From: an uncultured Chlorobiaceae bacterium
GTDB lineage: Bacteria > Bacteroidota > Chlorobiia > Chlorobiales > Chlorobiaceae
Direction: 5' to 3'
Assembly: GCA_903917955.1 (NCBI GenBank)
Contig: CAIXCO010000145.1
Coordinates: forward strand, 1 to 6,802
Length of the DNA stretch: 6,802 bases
In this document: in pieces, positions 5,598-6,802 of the stretch
Layout of the letters: every line of letters begins with the position of its first letter
How positions within the stretch are numbered: position 1 is the stretch's first letter
Translations under genes and position numbers: made by a program
The notes under the pieces: model-generated
Database searches by the model: none
What the model was told of the DNA's origin: nothing
What the model saw: the letters and a program-made list of their open reading frames with translations, nothing else

Positions 5598-5626
5598 TTG
5601 CTTGATTATTGGCATAAGCTTATAAT
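5598..5626 (+). promoter_or_regulatory. Possible housekeeping promoter for the OsmC/UPF0251 pair
   Basis: A perfect -10-like TATAAT (5621-5626) lies 17 bp after TTGCTT (5598-5603), which matches the -35 consensus only at TTG. Transcription would start near 5633, leaving a leader of about 40 nt before the ATG at 5672. The surrounding DNA is AT-rich, so chance matches are likely. Confidence 0.35.
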
Positions 5627-5671
5627 TAATCTTTATCTTTACAACACCCATTCACAAGTCTACTGCTATCC

Positions 5672-6067
5672 ATGAAAACCGACATGATCATCACGATAGG
5701 GGAAGGGAAAAAGGTTGATGCCGAGTTCAACGGTTTTTCCATCCATACGGACCAGGCGATAGAGGCTGGGGGAGAGGGCTCTGCACCTGAACCCTTCACC
5801 CTTTTTCTTGCTTCCATCGGCACCTGTGCAGGAATCTTTGTCTCCTCATTTTGTCAGCGCCGAGGAATACCATCAGAGGGGATACGTCTCGTCCAGTCCC
5901 ATTTTTTCAACGAGTCAGGTCATGGCGTTGAAAAAATAGAGCTTGCCATTGAGCTTCCCCCGGATTTCCCGGAAAAATACAAGGATGCTGTTATCAGTGC
6001 CGCCAACCTCTGTACGGTTAAAAAACACATCCTCAATCCGCCCGAATTTGTTGTTACAGCTCGATGA
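5672..6067 (+). CDS. OsmC-family protein
   Basis: This 131-residue cytoplasmic protein is of the OsmC/Ohr superfamily, whose characterised members reduce organic or inorganic peroxides with a cysteine pair; many relatives have unknown substrates. The family start motif appears as GSAPEPFTLFLASIGTCAGI (residues 36-55), with C52 at the position of the first active cysteine, and the second as C114 in ANLCTVKKHI. A further C61 follows on the central helix. Both redox cysteines are present, so thiol peroxidase activity is possible, but this short YhfA-like form is not clearly Ohr or OsmC proper. No Shine-Dalgarno is evident before ATG 5672; ATG 5684 is an in-frame alternative. Its TGA overlaps the next gene's ATG (ATGA at 6064-6067), implying coupled translation with a DNA-binding protein. 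A role in redox or sulfur-compound metabolism is inference only. Confidence 0.92.
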   Translation: MKTDMIITIGEGKKVDAEFNGFSIHTDQAIEAGGEGSAPEPFTLFLASIGTCAGIFVSSFCQRRGIPSEGIRLVQSHFFNESGHGVEKIELAIELPPDFPEKYKDAVISAANLCTVKKHILNPPEFVVTAR

Positions 6068-6531
6068 AAAAGAGTCGGGTCGGCAGGCCTACACTATGCC
6101 GTTGCGTGCAGGATTTACCAAAGATCACCTGTTTCAGGCCGGATGGCATACCTCACAATGAGCTTACAACGGTTCTTTTGACGATTGACGAACTGGAGGC
6201 CATTCGGCTTGCGGATAAGGAGGGTTTATACCAGGCTGTTGCTGCCCTGCAGATGAATGTCTCTCGTCCTACCTTTGGTCGTATTCTTGATTCTGCTCAC
6301 AAGAAAGTAGCCGAAGCCATTGTTGATGGCAAACAGCTCTGTATCCAGGGAGGAGTTATCCGCTCTCTTTGCGACTCTCTTCCAACTGACCGTCCGGATA
6401 TCTGTGTCTGTTCTGAATGTGGTTTTGAGTTTCCGCACATCAAGGGAGAACCTTGCAGGGAGACACGCTGTTCGCAGTGTGGCGCCTCACTGAAACGCAA
6501 GGGTGGCTGCATGACCGAGCTGCAACTCTGA
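6064..6531 (+). CDS. UPF0251/DUF134 predicted DNA-binding protein with zinc ribbon
   Basis: This 155-residue cytoplasmic protein belongs to UPF0251 (DUF134), a family related to sigma-factor region 4 helix-turn-helix proteins and predicted to regulate transcription. The N-terminus has the family signature GRPTLCRCV...LPKITCFRPDGIP (7-30). The HTH lies at about 40-86 (LTIDELEAIRLAD, then VSRPTFGRIL). The C-terminus has a likely zinc ribbon formed by C116-x2-C119 and C136-x2-C139, with extra C114 and C131. The protein holds 12 Cys in all, including C12, C14 and C23, suggesting metal or redox sensing. Some relatives, as I recall, carry a NifX/NifB-like domain at the C-terminus instead. The start codon overlaps the OsmC stop and has no ribosome site of its own, so it depends on coupling. 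It may regulate its own operon. Ligand and targets are unknown. Confidence 0.93.
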   Translation: MKKSRVGRPTLCRCVQDLPKITCFRPDGIPHNELTTVLLTIDELEAIRLADKEGLYQAVAALQMNVSRPTFGRILDSAHKKVAEAIVDGKQLCIQGGVIRSLCDSLPTDRPDICVCSECGFEFPHIKGEPCRETRCSQCGASLKRKGGCMTELQL

Positions 6532-6576
6532 TTGCTGTTTATCCATGGAATAATCTTCTTTCAGTTTGCTTGTGCC

Positions 6577-6596
6577 TTTCGTGTATTTCGTGGTTC
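6577..6596. repeat. Short TTTCGTG tandem repeat
   Basis: TTTCGTG occurs at 6577-6583 and 6586-6592 with a 9-bp period, within TTTCGTGTATTTCGTGGTTC. Similar CACGAAATACACGAAA-type strings are, from memory, scattered through intergenic DNA of many bacteria. It lies in the 155-bp gap between the UPF0251 gene and the methyltransferase gene, which otherwise shows only AT-rich sequence and no clear terminator. Confidence 0.5.
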
Positions 6597-6686
6597 ACTC
6601 TTTATTGCGTCTAATCACAAAAAACACAAAATCGTTTATATCACCATTGAATTAAAGAAAGAATAACGATATTTTGCTTTTTTGTT

Positions 6687-6802
6687 ATGATTGATACATG
6701 GAACAGTTTGGATAAATTTAATCGCGAGGCATTGCAATGGGATGAAAATCCGCAACGCAGAGCAGTTGCCCTTGGCGTTGCGCAAGCAATCATAGCGGCT
6801 GT
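6687..6802 (+). CDS. Probable SAM-dependent methyltransferase, N-terminal fragment (3' end outside window)
   Basis: The frame opens with ATG at 6687 and stays open to the right edge, giving 38 codons. The peptide begins MIDTWNSLDKFNREALQWDE and continues NPQRRAVALGVAQAIIAAV. The pattern (D/F)N-x-AxxWDENPxRRxxAxxVAxAI is typical of the N-terminus of class I methyltransferases of the UbiE/Methyltransf_11 type, just before the SAM-binding glycine motif, which lies beyond the window. No strong ribosome site precedes this ATG. The ATG at 6698 is out of frame, and no better in-frame start is seen. The substrate cannot be told. It is separated from the UPF0251 gene by 155 bp, so it may be an independent transcript or part of the same operon. 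Confidence 0.75.
   Translation, partial: MIDTWNSLDKFNREALQWDENPQRRAVALGVAQAIIAA

Larger units (their letters stand above)
5297..5671 (+). other. Gene-poor intergenic region before the OsmC gene
   Basis: This 375-bp stretch separates the redox cluster from the OsmC/UPF0251 pair. The first third is GC-balanced and holds a stem-loop and a doubtful 44-codon frame. The remainder is AT-rich, with a diverged direct duplication (5429-5467 and 5505-5541), a purine-rich run (5556-5590) and a possible promoter near 5598-5626. No confident gene or RNA is visible. Confidence 0.7.

Overview
The window looks like chromosomal DNA from a green sulfur bacterium (Chlorobi, Chlorobium/Pelodictyon type) or a close relative. 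This rests on the general look of the proteins, the moderate GC content with AT-rich gaps, and an intergenic palindrome of a kind I remember from Chlorobi/Bacteroidetes genomes. It is a recollection and not a database result. All supported genes lie on the + strand. I see no tRNA, rRNA, CRISPR array or transposase.

Region 1 (1-2864) is a two-component system. A membrane-bound PAS sensor histidine kinase, cut off at the left edge, is followed 47 bp later by a complete NtrC-class response regulator with receiver, sigma-54 AAA+ and Fis-type HTH domains.

Region 2 (2865-3223) has no credible gene. It holds a short dyad, a near-consensus -24/-12 element and a palindromic repeat.

Region 3 (3224-5296) is a four-gene cluster, the most interesting part of the window. 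It encodes two small secreted proteins with paired calcium-binding-like DxNxDG/DxDxDG loops and Gly/Arg-rich tails, a small secreted c-type cytochrome with a similar Gly/Arg tail, and a three-helix membrane protein of the DUF4405 (cytochrome b-like) type. The membrane protein carries a duplicated soluble tail that I predict to be periplasmic. Together they look like an uncharacterised cell-envelope electron-transfer module: the membrane protein would exchange electrons with quinone or the cytochrome, and the calcium-loop proteins would act as partners or scaffold. The adjacent sigma-54 regulator may control it, but the promoter evidence is only suggestive.

Region 4 (5297-5671) is non-coding or degraded. 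It has a stem-loop, a short reading frame that may be a gene remnant, a diverged direct duplication and a possible housekeeping promoter.

Region 5 (5672-6531) is a translationally coupled pair: an OsmC-family protein and a UPF0251/DUF134 DNA-binding protein with a C-terminal zinc ribbon. A 155-bp gap with a short TTTCGTG repeat leads to the first 38 codons of a probable SAM-dependent methyltransferase, cut off at the right edge (6687-6802).
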